A stretch of 62,551 nt of DNA, from contig NZ_CAMLHC010000041.1 of the NCBI RefSeq assembly GCF_946479755.1, forward strand, positions 1 through 62,551, in the 5' to 3' direction. Positions 54,489-62,551 of this stretch are shown here, in pieces; the stretch's first letter is position 1; the number at the start of each line of letters is the position of its first letter. Under the pieces are notes generated by a model. That model was not told where the DNA came from. It saw nothing but the letters and a program-made list of their open reading frames with translations, and made no database searches. Position numbers and translations under genes: made by a program. The stretch is from an uncultured Chitinophaga sp. (GTDB taxonomy: Bacteria > Bacteroidota > Bacteroidia > Chitinophagales > Chitinophagaceae).

Positions 54489-54571
54489 CAAAATACCAGA
54501 CAGATGGGGTTTCCGGACTAAGGTCATTCAACTAAAATTCATTATTTTAACGCTTTAATCGACAGAAATTT

Positions 54572-55273
54572 ATGAACGCAGTTATAACAGGTGCCAGCAA
54601 AGGCATCGGAAAGGCTATTGCAGAAAGACTGGCGGCAGAAGGGTTTAACGTGATCATCTGTGCCCGGAATACAGACGTGTTGGCCGCTGCAAAGGCAGCT
54701 ATCCAGGAGAAAAACCCCGCAGTAACGGTCATCGCCGAATCAGTAGATATGGGCGATAAAGCACAGGTGATGGCTTTTGCACAAAAAATCAAAAACACCT
54801 GGTCCACCGTGGATATACTGGTCAACAATGCCGGTATCTTCATCCCCGGCGCCCTGCACGATGAAGCAGACGGCCTGCTGGAAAAGCTGATGGCCGTCAA
54901 CGTATACAGCGCCTACCACCTCACCCGCGAACTGCTGCCCCTCATGATAGCCCAACGTAACGGCCATATCTTCAATATGTGCTCCACCGCCAGCTATCAC
55001 GCCTATCCGAACGGCGGCTCCTACAGCATCACCAAATACGCCCTGCTCGGTTTCTCCAAAAACCTGCGCCGGGAGCTGATGCCCCACAACGTGAGGGTCA
55101 CCTCTGTAAGCCCCGGCCCTACGCTCACCGCCTCCTGGGACGGCTTCGAAGGCCCGCCGGACAGGATGATGCCCCCCGAAGACATCGCCAGCGTAGTATG
55201 GAACGCCTTCACCCTGGCCAAACAAACCGTCGTAGAGGAAATACAGCTCAGACCTATGTTGGGAGATATTTAA
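54572..55273 (+). CDS. Short-chain dehydrogenase/reductase
   Basis: 233 residues of the classical SDR fold. Cofactor motif TGASKGIG (6-13), NNAG (about 88-91), and the active-site Tyr-Lys pair in SYSITKYALLGF (about 150). It is closest to ketoacyl-reductase-like SDRs, but the substrate cannot be deduced. Coupled to no obvious partner; BatD follows in the same direction after 156 bp. Confidence 0.92.
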   Translation: MNAVITGASKGIGKAIAERLAAEGFNVIICARNTDVLAAAKAAIQEKNPAVTVIAESVDMGDKAQVMAFAQKIKNTWSTVDILVNNAGIFIPGALHDEADGLLEKLMAVNVYSAYHLTRELLPLMIAQRNGHIFNMCSTASYHAYPNGGSYSITKYALLGFSKNLRRELMPHNVRVTSVSPGPTLTASWDGFEGPPDRMMPPEDIASVVWNAFTLAKQTVVEEIQLRPMLGDI

Positions 55274-55410
55274 CATCATGAAAACAAGACGCCGGACCGA
55301 TGAAAACCCACACCGGGCCATCATTCGCCCGCGTTAGTGTTTAATTGACATATATGATCTTTTAACTAAGTTTTAACGGCAGTTGACACCGCTTCCGGAG
55401 CGGGTTTGGT

Positions 55411-55418
55411 TAAATTTG
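55411..55418 (+). promoter_or_regulatory. Candidate -7 element upstream of batD
   Basis: TAAATTTG fits TAnnTTTG, 11 bp before the ATG at 55430; TTGAC at 55383 is a slightly distant -33. Confidence 0.45.
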
Positions 55419-55429
55419 TTGACATAACT

Positions 55430-57370
55430 ATGAAGGACAGATTTAGTATAAGGAAGTACATTTTCTCTGTTTTGTGTTGTTTAGGGCTGGTTGTTTGCGC
55501 CAGCGCACAAGATCTCCGCTTTACCACCAGCGTGAGCAGTAACTCCGTTACGCTGGATGAAGCTTTCCAGATCCAGTTCATGCTGGAAAACGGAACCAAT
55601 ATCTCCAGCTTTACGCCGCCCAGCTTTAAAGACTTTGAAGTGCTGCAGGGCCCTTCACAAATGCAGGGTCAATCCATCTTCAACGGCCGCCGCTCTGAAT
55701 ATTTTGCGCTGAATTACGTGCTGCAGCCCAAACATGTGGGCAACTTCACCATTCCCGGTGCACAGGCCCGGGTAAACGGTAATGTTATCAAGTCCAACCC
55801 CGTGCTCATTGAAGTGCGGAAAGGCAATGCACAGGCGCAACCACAGCAACCGCAGCAGGTGATACCGCAACACCGCGGCCAAAGCGGCGGCGGTATCAGC
55901 GAAGACCTGTCGGACGGTATCCTCAAAAAAGGGGAGGACGTCACCGAAAAACTCCGGAAAAATATCTTCCTGAAAGTTGATGTTGATAAAACCAACCTGT
56001 ACGAAGGCGACCAGCTAACGGCTACGTATAAACTCTATACCCGGCTGCCGACAAACTCCAGCGTCACCAAAGTGCCGGCGTTCAAAGGGTTTTCAGCGAA
56101 AGACATAGAGCTTCCCAACCCGCCGCAGGCCACTGAAGAACGCATCAACGGCATCCCGTATAAGGTGTTTACCATCCGTAAAACGCTGCTGTTCCCGCTG
56201 CAGTCCGGCACCCTGGAGCTGGACCCCGTGGAAGTGGACAACCAGGTCCGCCTCGTGAAACTGGTGGGCAAACGCAACCGGGGCGCCCGCGATCCGCTGG
56301 AAGACTTCTTCAACGACCCGGCCTTTAAAGACCCGTTCTTCGACGATTTCTTCAACCGTCCGGAAGTAGAATACCAGGACGTGCCGTATAAAATCCAGAG
56401 CAACCCGATAAAGATCAACGTAAAACCATTGCCGGTAGAAGGCCGCCCCCTCAGCTATAACGGCGCTGTGGGCAGCTTCAAAATGACCGCCGCCGTGGAT
56501 AAAACCACCCTCAGCACCGACGACGCCCTCACGCTGAAAGTGACCATCAGCGGCCGTGGCAACGTGAACCTGCTCAATGCGCCCAAAGTAGACGTACCCT
56601 CTGGATTTGAGAAGTACGACCCTAAAATGACCGACGATATTGAGAAAAACAGCAACCCGCTGTCCGGCAGCCGGACCTTTGAATACGTGCTGATGCCACA
56701 GGAAGCCGGTAAACATACCGTTCCCGCCGTCGAGTTTTCTTACTTCGATCCGGAAGCCAACAGCTACAAGACGCTCCGCTCTGAAGCGTTCGTGATTGAC
56801 ATCACCCAGGGTAAACGCATCAAAGAAGATAAACACGATTTCAGCGTAGGCAAAAATGAACTGGTGAAAATAGACGGAGGCCTCCAGCGATGGTCCAAAC
56901 ACAGCAGCTGGTTCATCCTCAGCCCCTGGTTCTATGTACTGCTGATACTGCCGTTGCTGATTGCCGGCGCTGTTATTTTCTACAAACGCAGAAAAGATTA
57001 CAATACCACCAATGCCGCGCTGCTGAAGCACCGCTACGCCAATAAAGTGGCCCTGAAAAGGCTGGAACTGGCCGCCCGGTACCTGAAAGAAGGCAAAGAC
57101 AAAGCTTTCTACGAAGAAACATCCCGCGCCGTATGGGGGTATCTCAGCCATAAACTGAAAATACCTTTCGCAGACCTGAGCAAACAGCTGATCCAGGATA
57201 AACTGGCCGCCCGCCATATCAACGGCACCAATACCAGCGACCTGTTTGAACTGATCGACAACTGCGAAGTGGCTTTGTATGCACCAGGCCATAACGACGA
57301 TAAAATGCAGGGCACCTACTCCAAAGCGGTGACCATCATCACCAACCTGGAAGATGCTTTGAAAAACTAA
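55430..57370 (+). CDS. batD: BatD-family protein (aerotolerance/oxygen tolerance)
   Basis: 646 residues from ATG 55430. A signal peptide (cleavage after SAQ near residue 27) leads to several Ig-like beta domains (about 30-470; SVSSNSVTLDEAFQIQFML, YEGDQLTATYKLYTRLP, TTLSTDDALTLKVTISG). A single membrane helix (about 492-518) precedes a cytoplasmic helical tail. BatD is part of the Bat complex with VWA proteins, linked to envelope stress and oxygen tolerance. Immediately followed by batE. Confidence 0.9.
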   Translation: MKDRFSIRKYIFSVLCCLGLVVCASAQDLRFTTSVSSNSVTLDEAFQIQFMLENGTNISSFTPPSFKDFEVLQGPSQMQGQSIFNGRRSEYFALNYVLQPKHVGNFTIPGAQARVNGNVIKSNPVLIEVRKGNAQAQPQQPQQVIPQHRGQSGGGISEDLSDGILKKGEDVTEKLRKNIFLKVDVDKTNLYEGDQLTATYKLYTRLPTNSSVTKVPAFKGFSAKDIELPNPPQATEERINGIPYKVFTIRKTLLFPLQSGTLELDPVEVDNQVRLVKLVGKRNRGARDPLEDFFNDPAFKDPFFDDFFNRPEVEYQDVPYKIQSNPIKINVKPLPVEGRPLSYNGAVGSFKMTAAVDKTTLSTDDALTLKVTISGRGNVNLLNAPKVDVPSGFEKYDPKMTDDIEKNSNPLSGSRTFEYVLMPQEAGKHTVPAVEFSYFDPEANSYKTLRSEAFVIDITQGKRIKEDKHDFSVGKNELVKIDGGLQRWSKHSSWFILSPWFYVLLILPLLIAGAVIFYKRRKDYNTTNAALLKHRYANKVALKRLELAARYLKEGKDKAFYEETSRAVWGYLSHKLKIPFADLSKQLIQDKLAARHINGTNTSDLFELIDNCEVALYAPGHNDDKMQGTYSKAVTIITNLEDALKN

Positions 57371-57373
57371 TCC

Positions 57374-58165
57374 ATGAGAAAAGGTAGTATGCCCGGATAT
57401 AAACATATTAAAATCGCCCTGTTACTGGCTTTCCTGCTGCTTACCGGCAGCATGCTCAGGGCGCAGCAGGCGCTCCCGCAACAACGTTTTGATGCGGCCA
57501 ACAGCCTTTATCAGCAAAGTAAATTCACCGAAGCAGCAGCCGCTTATCAGCAACTGATAGACGAAGGCTACAACATAAAAGCGTTGTATTTCAACGCCGG
57601 CAACGCCTACTATAAAGCCGGCAAGACAGGGCAGGCGGTTTTTAACTACGAAAAAGCGCTGCAACTGGCGCCCCGCGACGAAGCCGCCAAACACAACCTG
57701 GCCCTCGCCAATCAAAAAGTGAGTGGTTTCGTTGATGAGTTACCGTTAGTCTTCTTCCAGCAATGGTGGCGGCAGTTACAACAGCTGCACAAACCCAATG
57801 GCTGGGCCGTGGGATGCATTCTTCTCTTCTGGCTGGCGATCGCCGGTATTATGCTCAACACATTTCTGCCAGGCTGGAAAAACAAATTCCTCCGCTGGGG
57901 TAATTATGCGCTGGGAACACTGTTTGTGCTTTACCTGGTGATGGCAATCGATACCTATGCCGTGGCCAACAACCATCAGACAGGCATCATCACACAGAGT
58001 AACATCAAGGTAAAAACAGCGCCGGACGATAACAGCAAAGACGCTTTTGAAGTGCAGGAAGGCATGAAGGTACACATCGCCGACGCCACTAAAGATTACT
58101 GCAAAATATCGCTGGCCGATGGTAAAACCGGATGGATCAGCTGCGCCTGGATCAGGCGGCTGTAG
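57374..58165 (+). CDS. batE: BatE-like TPR and SH3-domain protein
   Basis: 263 residues. Signal peptide (to about 31), TPR repeats (about 38-112; RFDAANSLYQQSKFTEAAAAYQQL, ALYFNAGNAYYKAGKTGQAVFNYEKAL), two membrane segments (about 140-165 and 175-192) and a C-terminal bacterial SH3 domain (about 205-263; GIITQSNIKVKTAPDDNSKDAF … DGKTGWISCAWIRRL). It starts 3 bp after batD. Other Bat genes (batA, batB, MoxR) are not nearby. Confidence 0.88.
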   Translation: MRKGSMPGYKHIKIALLLAFLLLTGSMLRAQQALPQQRFDAANSLYQQSKFTEAAAAYQQLIDEGYNIKALYFNAGNAYYKAGKTGQAVFNYEKALQLAPRDEAAKHNLALANQKVSGFVDELPLVFFQQWWRQLQQLHKPNGWAVGCILLFWLAIAGIMLNTFLPGWKNKFLRWGNYALGTLFVLYLVMAIDTYAVANNHQTGIITQSNIKVKTAPDDNSKDAFEVQEGMKVHIADATKDYCKISLADGKTGWISCAWIRRL

Positions 58166-58166
58166 G

Positions 58167-58979
58167 TTACACCGCTACCGGCATGTGCCGTGACAACATA
58201 TGTTCCATGCTGATGGTGAGGCGGTTCCCGTTGGGCTGGTGCGTTTCATCGAACAGCTGTTGTGCCTGAATGCCTGCTTTCATCTGGTATTTCTCACTCA
58301 TCATATACAGCCGCTCAGCGGCAATGTCTATACCGGCGGCCTGCCGTTCGCCGGTGTCGTCCAGCAGTTCGCTGGCCTGGATACCGTTGTCTTCCAACTG
58401 AATATAGAGCCGGTTATGGTCTTTCCCGATATGGACCACCAGCCTGCCGCCGGTTTTCTCCGGGCGCATCAGCAACCGGTGCCAGATCACGTATTGCACA
58501 TAGGGCTGGATAATGAGGGGAGGGATGAGGGTGCTGTGGGAATTAACATCCTGTACGATGCGCACTTGATAAGAAAACTGCTGGTCAAACCGGAGCTGTT
58601 CCAGTTGTATGTATAGTTCCAGCGCTTCAAGGTCTTCCTGCAGTGTTACCCATTCCTTGTTGAAATTACCGATCATAAGGCGCATCAGGCGGGCGAAGCG
58701 GGTGAGATACAGGGAGGCCATGTCCGTACTGGTGGTAAGGATGTAATGATGGATAGCGTTGAGGCTGTTAAATATAAAATGCGGGTCCATATGTGCCTGG
58801 AAAGCATGGAGTTCCAGGTTAATTAAGGTGTGTTGTATGGTTATTTTTTTCGCTGAGGCTCTTTTTATGTTTTTTTCCCGTTGGATAAAAAATACTACAA
58901 TGGCAAGGAGACTTAACAAAAAAAACAGCCAATACGGCCATCCCGCAGCAAAAACTATTTCATTGAAATGTTGTACCAC
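58167..58979 (-). CDS. LytS/YehU-type histidine-kinase-like protein with degenerate ATPase
   Basis: 270 residues. One membrane helix (about 13-33), then the HisKA_7TM/His_kinase core with the phospho-acceptor region AHMDPHFIFNSLNAIHHYI (His67). The ATP-binding part is altered: the expected QP(L)VENAIKHG is QPYVQYVIWHR (Tyr at the Mg-binding Asn, residue 163), and later DNGxG and GxGL boxes read DNGIQ and AGIDIA. Probably cannot phosphorylate; may be a scaffold or decoy. No LytTR-type regulator nearby. Stop lies 1 bp from batE's end. Confidence 0.82.
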   Translation of the reverse strand: MVQHFNEIVFAAGWPYWLFFLLSLLAIVVFFIQREKNIKRASAKKITIQHTLINLELHAFQAHMDPHFIFNSLNAIHHYILTTSTDMASLYLTRFARLMRLMIGNFNKEWVTLQEDLEALELYIQLEQLRFDQQFSYQVRIVQDVNSHSTLIPPLIIQPYVQYVIWHRLLMRPEKTGGRLVVHIGKDHNRLYIQLEDNGIQASELLDDTGERQAAGIDIAAERLYMMSEKYQMKAGIQAQQLFDETHQPNGNRLTISMEHMLSRHMPVAV

Positions 58980-59136
58980 GTCTAAGGTTTACAGGAAAGT
59001 TGAACGTCTTTCTGATCAGTCCAATAAATATCGGTCAAATCACTCCTTTGGGGAAGCGGTAATTATCCGGAGGCAGGTTTTTACAGGCAAGCGGGGAGAA
59101 ATTGCGGAAAAGTGGTTTTCCGTCCGGGAATTTCCT

Positions 59137-59184
59137 GATTTTGGAATTTTTTGATTTGTTGTAAAATCAATAAATCCCAAAATC
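59137..59184. repeat. AT-rich imperfect hairpin and short tandem repeat between kinase and regulator genes
   Basis: GATTTTGG…CCAAAATC with further inner pairing; a 16-17 bp unit (AAAATCAATAAATCCC, AAAATCAATAAATCTC) is repeated at about 59163-59196. Lies between two minus-strand genes; may end the regulator transcript. No gene in this 222-bp gap. Confidence 0.45.
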
Positions 59185-59201
59185 AATAAATCTCAAGATG
59201 A

Positions 59202-59912
59202 TCAGGCTTCGGTAAACTTGTACCCAACGCCTCTTACAGAGTGGAAATACTTGGAGTTGCGGCTGTCTTCCTCAAAATACTTGCGGAAGTTGAGGATAAA
59301 GTTGTCAATGGTGCGCGTAGTAGGGTATACGTTATATCCCCATACTACCTGCAATATTTTCTCACGGGTCACGACTTCGCCTTTGTTTTCGATCAGTAGT
59401 TTCAGCAGCATGGCTTCTTTCTTGCTCAGCTCATAGTGTTTTCCGTCTTTGCCAACGCATTCCTGTGCGGCAAAATCGATCATATTATTACCGAAGCGGT
59501 AAACATTGGGCACGCTGTCTTTATCCTGTATCTTTTTGTTTTTGACGATCAGCTTCTCTACGCGGAGCAGCAGCTCTTCGAGGTTGAAGGGTTTGGTCAT
59601 GTAATCATCACCGCCCTTTTTGAGGCCCAGCACCCGGTCGGCGCTGCTGTTTTTGGCGCTGAGGAAGAGGATGGGCACTTCATTGTTCTGGATGCGGATG
59701 TTTTCGCATACAGCAATGCCGTCCATTTCCGGCAGCATGATATCCAGTATGATGAGATCGAAATATTCGTTTTTTACTGCTTTCAGGGCAGCGGTACCGT
59801 TGTCTACGGCGGTCACCTCATAACCTTCCAGTTCCAGGTTGAGCTTAAGCGCTTCCTGGAGGTTCTCTTCGTCCTCCACCAGTAATATGGATGCTTTGGT
59901 CGCTTCCTTCAT
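59202..59912 (-). CDS. OmpR-family response regulator
   Basis: 236 residues. N-terminal receiver with acidic pocket (VEDEEN) and phospho-Asp57 in LIILDIMLPEMDG, Lys in MTKPF; a C-terminal winged-helix DNA-binding domain (about 140-234; LSKKEAMLLKLLIENKGEVVTREKIL…VRGVGYKF). Cognate sensor is the next gene upstream, 62 bp away. Bacteroidota relatives include RprY. Target genes are unknown. Confidence 0.96.
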   Translation of the reverse strand: MKEATKASILLVEDEENLQEALKLNLELEGYEVTAVDNGTAALKAVKNEYFDLIILDIMLPEMDGIAVCENIRIQNNEVPILFLSAKNSSADRVLGLKKGGDDYMTKPFNLEELLLRVEKLIVKNKKIQDKDSVPNVYRFGNNMIDFAAQECVGKDGKHYELSKKEAMLLKLLIENKGEVVTREKILQVVWGYNVYPTTRTIDNFILNFRKYFEEDSRNSKYFHSVRGVGYKFTEA

Positions 59913-59974
59913 GTGTTATCGTTTGATGTGACTATAAATCACGGACTTGCCGAAGCATGAATCCGTCAACTAAT

Positions 59975-60994
59975 TTACGCTCTTTGCACGGAATATTGCT
60001 GCCAGATTATCTCGAAGCAGGCGCCTGCAGGCTCATTGTCTTTCACCCAGATGAGGCCATCGTGTTGTTCCACGATTTTGGCGGTGAGAAACAATCCTAG
60101 TCCCGAGCCCTTTGCTTTCCTGGTGTTCTCGTTGCCAAGGCGGTAGAATTTCATGAAGATGCGTTCTTTTTCCTCATCGGGCACTCCGGGGCCTTCGTCG
60201 GACACCTGTAGTTTCAGGCGATGACCGGCTTCAAAGAGGCGGACGGTGATCGTGGAGTTGCGGGGAGCATATTTTACCGCATTCTCTACGAGGTTGCTGA
60301 GGATGATCTGTAACATCAGCTTGTCACCCTCCAGCCACACATGTGGCAGAATGTCTGCATTTATGACATGTGTCCCGATGCGGTTACGCAGTTCCCGGAT
60401 ATTCGCCTCCAGCAGGGCGGAGAAGTCGAGCGGTTCCTTAAACAGCTTATAGTTGTGGGTTTCCAGCTGTGCTGCCAGCAAAATGTTGTTACAGAGCTGG
60501 TCGAGCCGGTTGGTTTCCCGGATGGTATTATCTATCAGCTTGGCCTGCTTTTCCTCATCCAGCTTGTGTCTGCGGATGGTTTCCAGGTTCAGTTTGGCGA
60601 CAGCGATGGGTGATTTCAGTTCATGTGTCACGGCCATCATAAAGTTTTGCTGTTGCCGGCTGAGCTTCATGTATTTCCAGACCGCTCTATATACAAAGAG
60701 CGCGCCGAGCAGAATGATCCCTAAAAAAATGGCGCCTTCTCCTACATATTTAAAAGATCGCATATGAGCGTCTTTTTCTATCCGTTGGAATTCCAGCTGG
60801 TGTTCTACCGGCTGGGCGAGGCTATCGATACGGAGGGAAAGGTTTTGTTTTTCGAACTGGCTGATCTGTTCGCTTTGCCGGAACAGCAGCACGCCCCACC
60901 AGATGAGGGCAACGATCGTATAAGCCAGTACTAGCAGGTAAATGAAGGAAACGGACTTTCCTTCCTGCATTTTATTAAAGAATTTTCTCATCAT
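59975..60994 (-). CDS. Sensor histidine kinase of an OmpR-type two-component system
   Basis: 339 residues. Two membrane helices (about 15-38 and 85-105) enclose a short periplasmic loop. HisKA: MMAVTHELKSPIAVAKLNLE (His124). HATPase: ILSNLVENAVKYAP (N box), VSDEGPGVPDEEKERIF (G1), GSGLGLFLTAKIVEQHDG (G2); all catalytic boxes intact, unlike the neighbouring kinase. Its ATG overlaps the gldH stop by 4 bp. Confidence 0.96.
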   Translation of the reverse strand: MMRKFFNKMQEGKSVSFIYLLVLAYTIVALIWWGVLLFRQSEQISQFEKQNLSLRIDSLAQPVEHQLEFQRIEKDAHMRSFKYVGEGAIFLGIILLGALFVYRAVWKYMKLSRQQQNFMMAVTHELKSPIAVAKLNLETIRRHKLDEEKQAKLIDNTIRETNRLDQLCNNILLAAQLETHNYKLFKEPLDFSALLEANIRELRNRIGTHVINADILPHVWLEGDKLMLQIILSNLVENAVKYAPRNSTITVRLFEAGHRLKLQVSDEGPGVPDEEKERIFMKFYRLGNENTRKAKGSGLGLFLTAKIVEQHDGLIWVKDNEPAGACFEIIWQQYSVQRA

Positions 60995-61479
60995 GGCCGA
61001 TTGCCGGCTTTCTCTATCCGCAAACCTATATTCATTACATGGGGGAGCGGGTTTTGCCGCATGTTTTGTTCGAATGTAAACTGATAGGTGCCTGGTTTGT
61101 TGAAGAGGGCTTTTTGCTGGATGAGGACCCGGTGTTCAAAAATATCATCGATACCGTTGCCATGCCATTTGCCGTTGATGTCTGCCAGTGGCAGTTCTAC
61201 CCTTTGTTCTTTGGGAATACTGTCGCCCGGATATTTGGTACCTATCAGCAGCCACATATTGCTGTAAGGGTAGGCGTCGGTATGCCGTACATTCACATAA
61301 ATATCAAAGAGGGTAGCCGTATCTTCCGGCTGGATGGTCACATCAAAAGAGGGTTTATAGCCGTAAGCCCAGTCGTGTTCCGGGATTTCCCGGTTTTTCT
61401 CGTAGGCATCCATCTTGATCGGCTTGCAGGCTGCAGCCAGTAAAAATAAGCCTGCGGTTACCCCAAATAGTCTTTTCAT
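60991..61479 (-). CDS. gldH: Gliding motility lipoprotein GldH
   Basis: 162 residues; the lipoprotein signal ends at Cys18 (LLAAAC). Family features include YVNVRHTDAYPYSNMWLLIGT, PLADINGKWHGNGIDDIFEHRVLIQ and the final YQFTFEQNMRQNPLPHVMNIGLRIEK. GldH is required for gliding in Flavobacterium and related to T9SS function, consistent with the T9SS chitinase here. Starts 15 bp after yicC, so probably cotranscribed with it and with the downstream kinase and regulator. Confidence 0.95.
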   Translation of the reverse strand: MKRLFGVTAGLFLLAAACKPIKMDAYEKNREIPEHDWAYGYKPSFDVTIQPEDTATLFDIYVNVRHTDAYPYSNMWLLIGTKYPGDSIPKEQRVELPLADINGKWHGNGIDDIFEHRVLIQQKALFNKPGTYQFTFEQNMRQNPLPHVMNIGLRIEKAGNRP

Positions 61480-61494
61480 ACGGTATACGCCTTG

Positions 61495-62370
61495 CTATAA
61501 AACGTTTAATACTTGTTCTTTGGCTTTCTCCAGTTCGTCTTTCATCAGCACTACCCACTGCTGGATACCGGCGTCGTTGGCTTTGGAACCGGTGGTATTG
61601 ATTTCACGGCCGATCTCCTGCAGCACAAAGCCCAGTTTTTTTCCTTTGGCCGGGTCTTCGTCTTTCAGGATCTCACGGAAATAGCGGAGATGGTTTTCCA
61701 GGCGGGACAGCTCTTCTGAGATATCCAGTTTTTCCAGATAGAAGATCAGCTCCTGTTCCAGCCGGTTGCCGTCTACATTGTCTTTCCCTACGTGTTCTGC
61801 CAGCAGGCCCTCGAGGCGCTGACGGATACGGTCTTTCCGGAGCGGATCCAGTTCACGGACTTTGCCGGAGTATTGTTCGATGTTGTCTATGCGTTGTTGC
61901 AGGTCTGCCTTCAGCATCAGGCCTTCGTCCTGACGGTGCAGGTCCAGGTCGGTGAGGGCTTCTCTCAGGGTGTCTTCCACATCTTTCCACTCCTCTTTGG
62001 TGAGCTGTTCGGTAGCAGGCGAAACCACTTCCGGCAGTTTCATCAGCACATTCAGCATATCGCCCTGGGGCAGCTCAAGCTGGTTGGCCAGCATCGTAAT
62101 GGACTGGTAGTAGTATTTCGCCAGGTCTGTATTAATCACAACCGGCCTCGTAGCACCATTCTGACGAATGTTGATGCTGACATCCAGTGTCCCGCGTTGC
62201 AGGGTTTGTTGCATCAGCGAACGGATGTCAAATTCGTAGGGCTTTAACAGGGGCGATATTTTCAGGTTTACCTCAAATTGCTTTCCATTCAGCGATTTGA
62301 TCTCTACCACGATACTTGTTTCGCCTCTCGCGCTTTCTGCCCTTCCGAAGCCAGTCATTGATTTCAGCAT
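61495..62370 (-). CDS. YicC-family endoribonuclease
   Basis: 291 residues. N-terminal YicC domain (LKSMTGFGRAES…SVEIKSLNGKQFEVNLK pattern) and C-terminal DUF1732 (about 205-291; RLENHLRYFREILKDE…KKLGFVLQEIGREINTTGSKANDAGIQQWVVLMKDELEK…EQVLNVL). The family is a divalent-metal RNase acting on small RNAs or mRNAs. A TAGGTTTG promoter box lies 19 bp upstream. Confidence 0.94.
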   Translation of the reverse strand: MLKSMTGFGRAESARGETSIVVEIKSLNGKQFEVNLKISPLLKPYEFDIRSLMQQTLQRGTLDVSINIRQNGATRPVVINTDLAKYYYQSITMLANQLELPQGDMLNVLMKLPEVVSPATEQLTKEEWKDVEDTLREALTDLDLHRQDEGLMLKADLQQRIDNIEQYSGKVRELDPLRKDRIRQRLEGLLAEHVGKDNVDGNRLEQELIFYLEKLDISEELSRLENHLRYFREILKDEDPAKGKKLGFVLQEIGREINTTGSKANDAGIQQWVVLMKDELEKAKEQVLNVL

Positions 62371-62389
62371 AATAAATATTTGTAGGCAA

Positions 62390-62397
62390 CAAACCTA
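62390..62397 (-). promoter_or_regulatory. Candidate -7 element upstream of yicC
   Basis: Minus-strand TAGGTTTG fits TAnnTTTG, 19 bp before the ATG at 62370. Confidence 0.5.
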
Positions 62398-62551
62398 GTT
62401 AAAATTTGTGGATTTGCTAATGTTGACAGGTGGTTATTTGATGTCAACTGCCAGATTTATACAGTGAATCCGGCAATTAAGTATCAAAATACTCAAAACC
62501 ATCCACATCAGGATGATTGCAGGCGGAGTTTTTTATAAACGGTATTGCGGC
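62398..62551. other. Intergenic sequence to window end
   Basis: AT-rich, contains the upstream part of the yicC promoter region. No gene, repeat or RNA recognised. Confidence 0.5.

Overview
The window looks like a chromosomal segment of a gliding, polysaccharide-degrading member of the Bacteroidota, most likely Chitinophaga or a close relative in the Chitinophagaceae. The evidence is SusC/SusD pairs, an ECF sigma/FecR anti-sigma pair, a two-domain GH18 chitinase ending in a type 9 secretion (T9SS) sorting domain, the gliding lipoprotein GldH, Bat proteins, DUF4834 and other phylum-typical small proteins, and many TAnnTTTG boxes (the -7 element of Bacteroidota promoters) just upstream of start codons. 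The genus is inferred from gene content only.

Layout. 1-8142: the end of one glycan-use locus (5'-truncated SusD, secreted GH31 alpha-glucosidase) facing a large secreted chitinase, with a 44-bp palindrome between them. 8544-10619: a small unknown gene, an AraC-type regulator, a DinB-like protein and a DUF1330 protein. 10679-19980: a second glycan locus read leftward (SusC with STN domain, SusD, TIG/NHL lipoprotein, GH20-like hydrolase) with a FecR anti-sigma gene and a divergent ECF sigma gene. 19994-21295: an IS256-family element. 21359-24604: an AT-rich island encoding an XRE regulator, a restriction-endonuclease-like effector, a small middle component and a DUF2326 ATPase, matching the predicted ABC-three-component (ABC-3C) conflict systems. 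24782-29394: a nested inverted repeat, a small unknown gene and three tandem paralogous secreted proteins, each behind a shared palindromic box. 29597-32123: a zincin-motif lipoprotein and two paralogous secreted proteins. 32247-32603: a response-regulator fragment and a tRNA-Met.

32736-62370 is mainly housekeeping: HAD phosphatase, small membrane proteins, rimP-nusA-infB, a SurA-like chaperone, a PurF-type amidotransferase, SixA, ProC, a Dna2-like helicase-nuclease, an HNH protein, a Dus enzyme, a CAAX protease, DUF2007, CdsA, a phosphatidylserine decarboxylase, a YjjG-like phosphatase, a short-chain dehydrogenase, BatD/BatE, a degenerate LytS-type kinase, an OmpR-type two-component pair, GldH and YicC.

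How it fits together: the glycan loci pair outer-membrane import (SusCD) with secreted or periplasmic hydrolases (GH31, GH18, GH20), suggesting use of alpha-glucan and chitin or GlcNAc-containing polymers. The STN domain on SusC plus FecR and the sigma factor form a plausible trans-envelope induction circuit. The ABC-3C island next to an IS element is the best candidate for a poorly characterised system. The triplicated secreted family with its fixed-spacing palindrome is the best candidate for an undescribed regulon.
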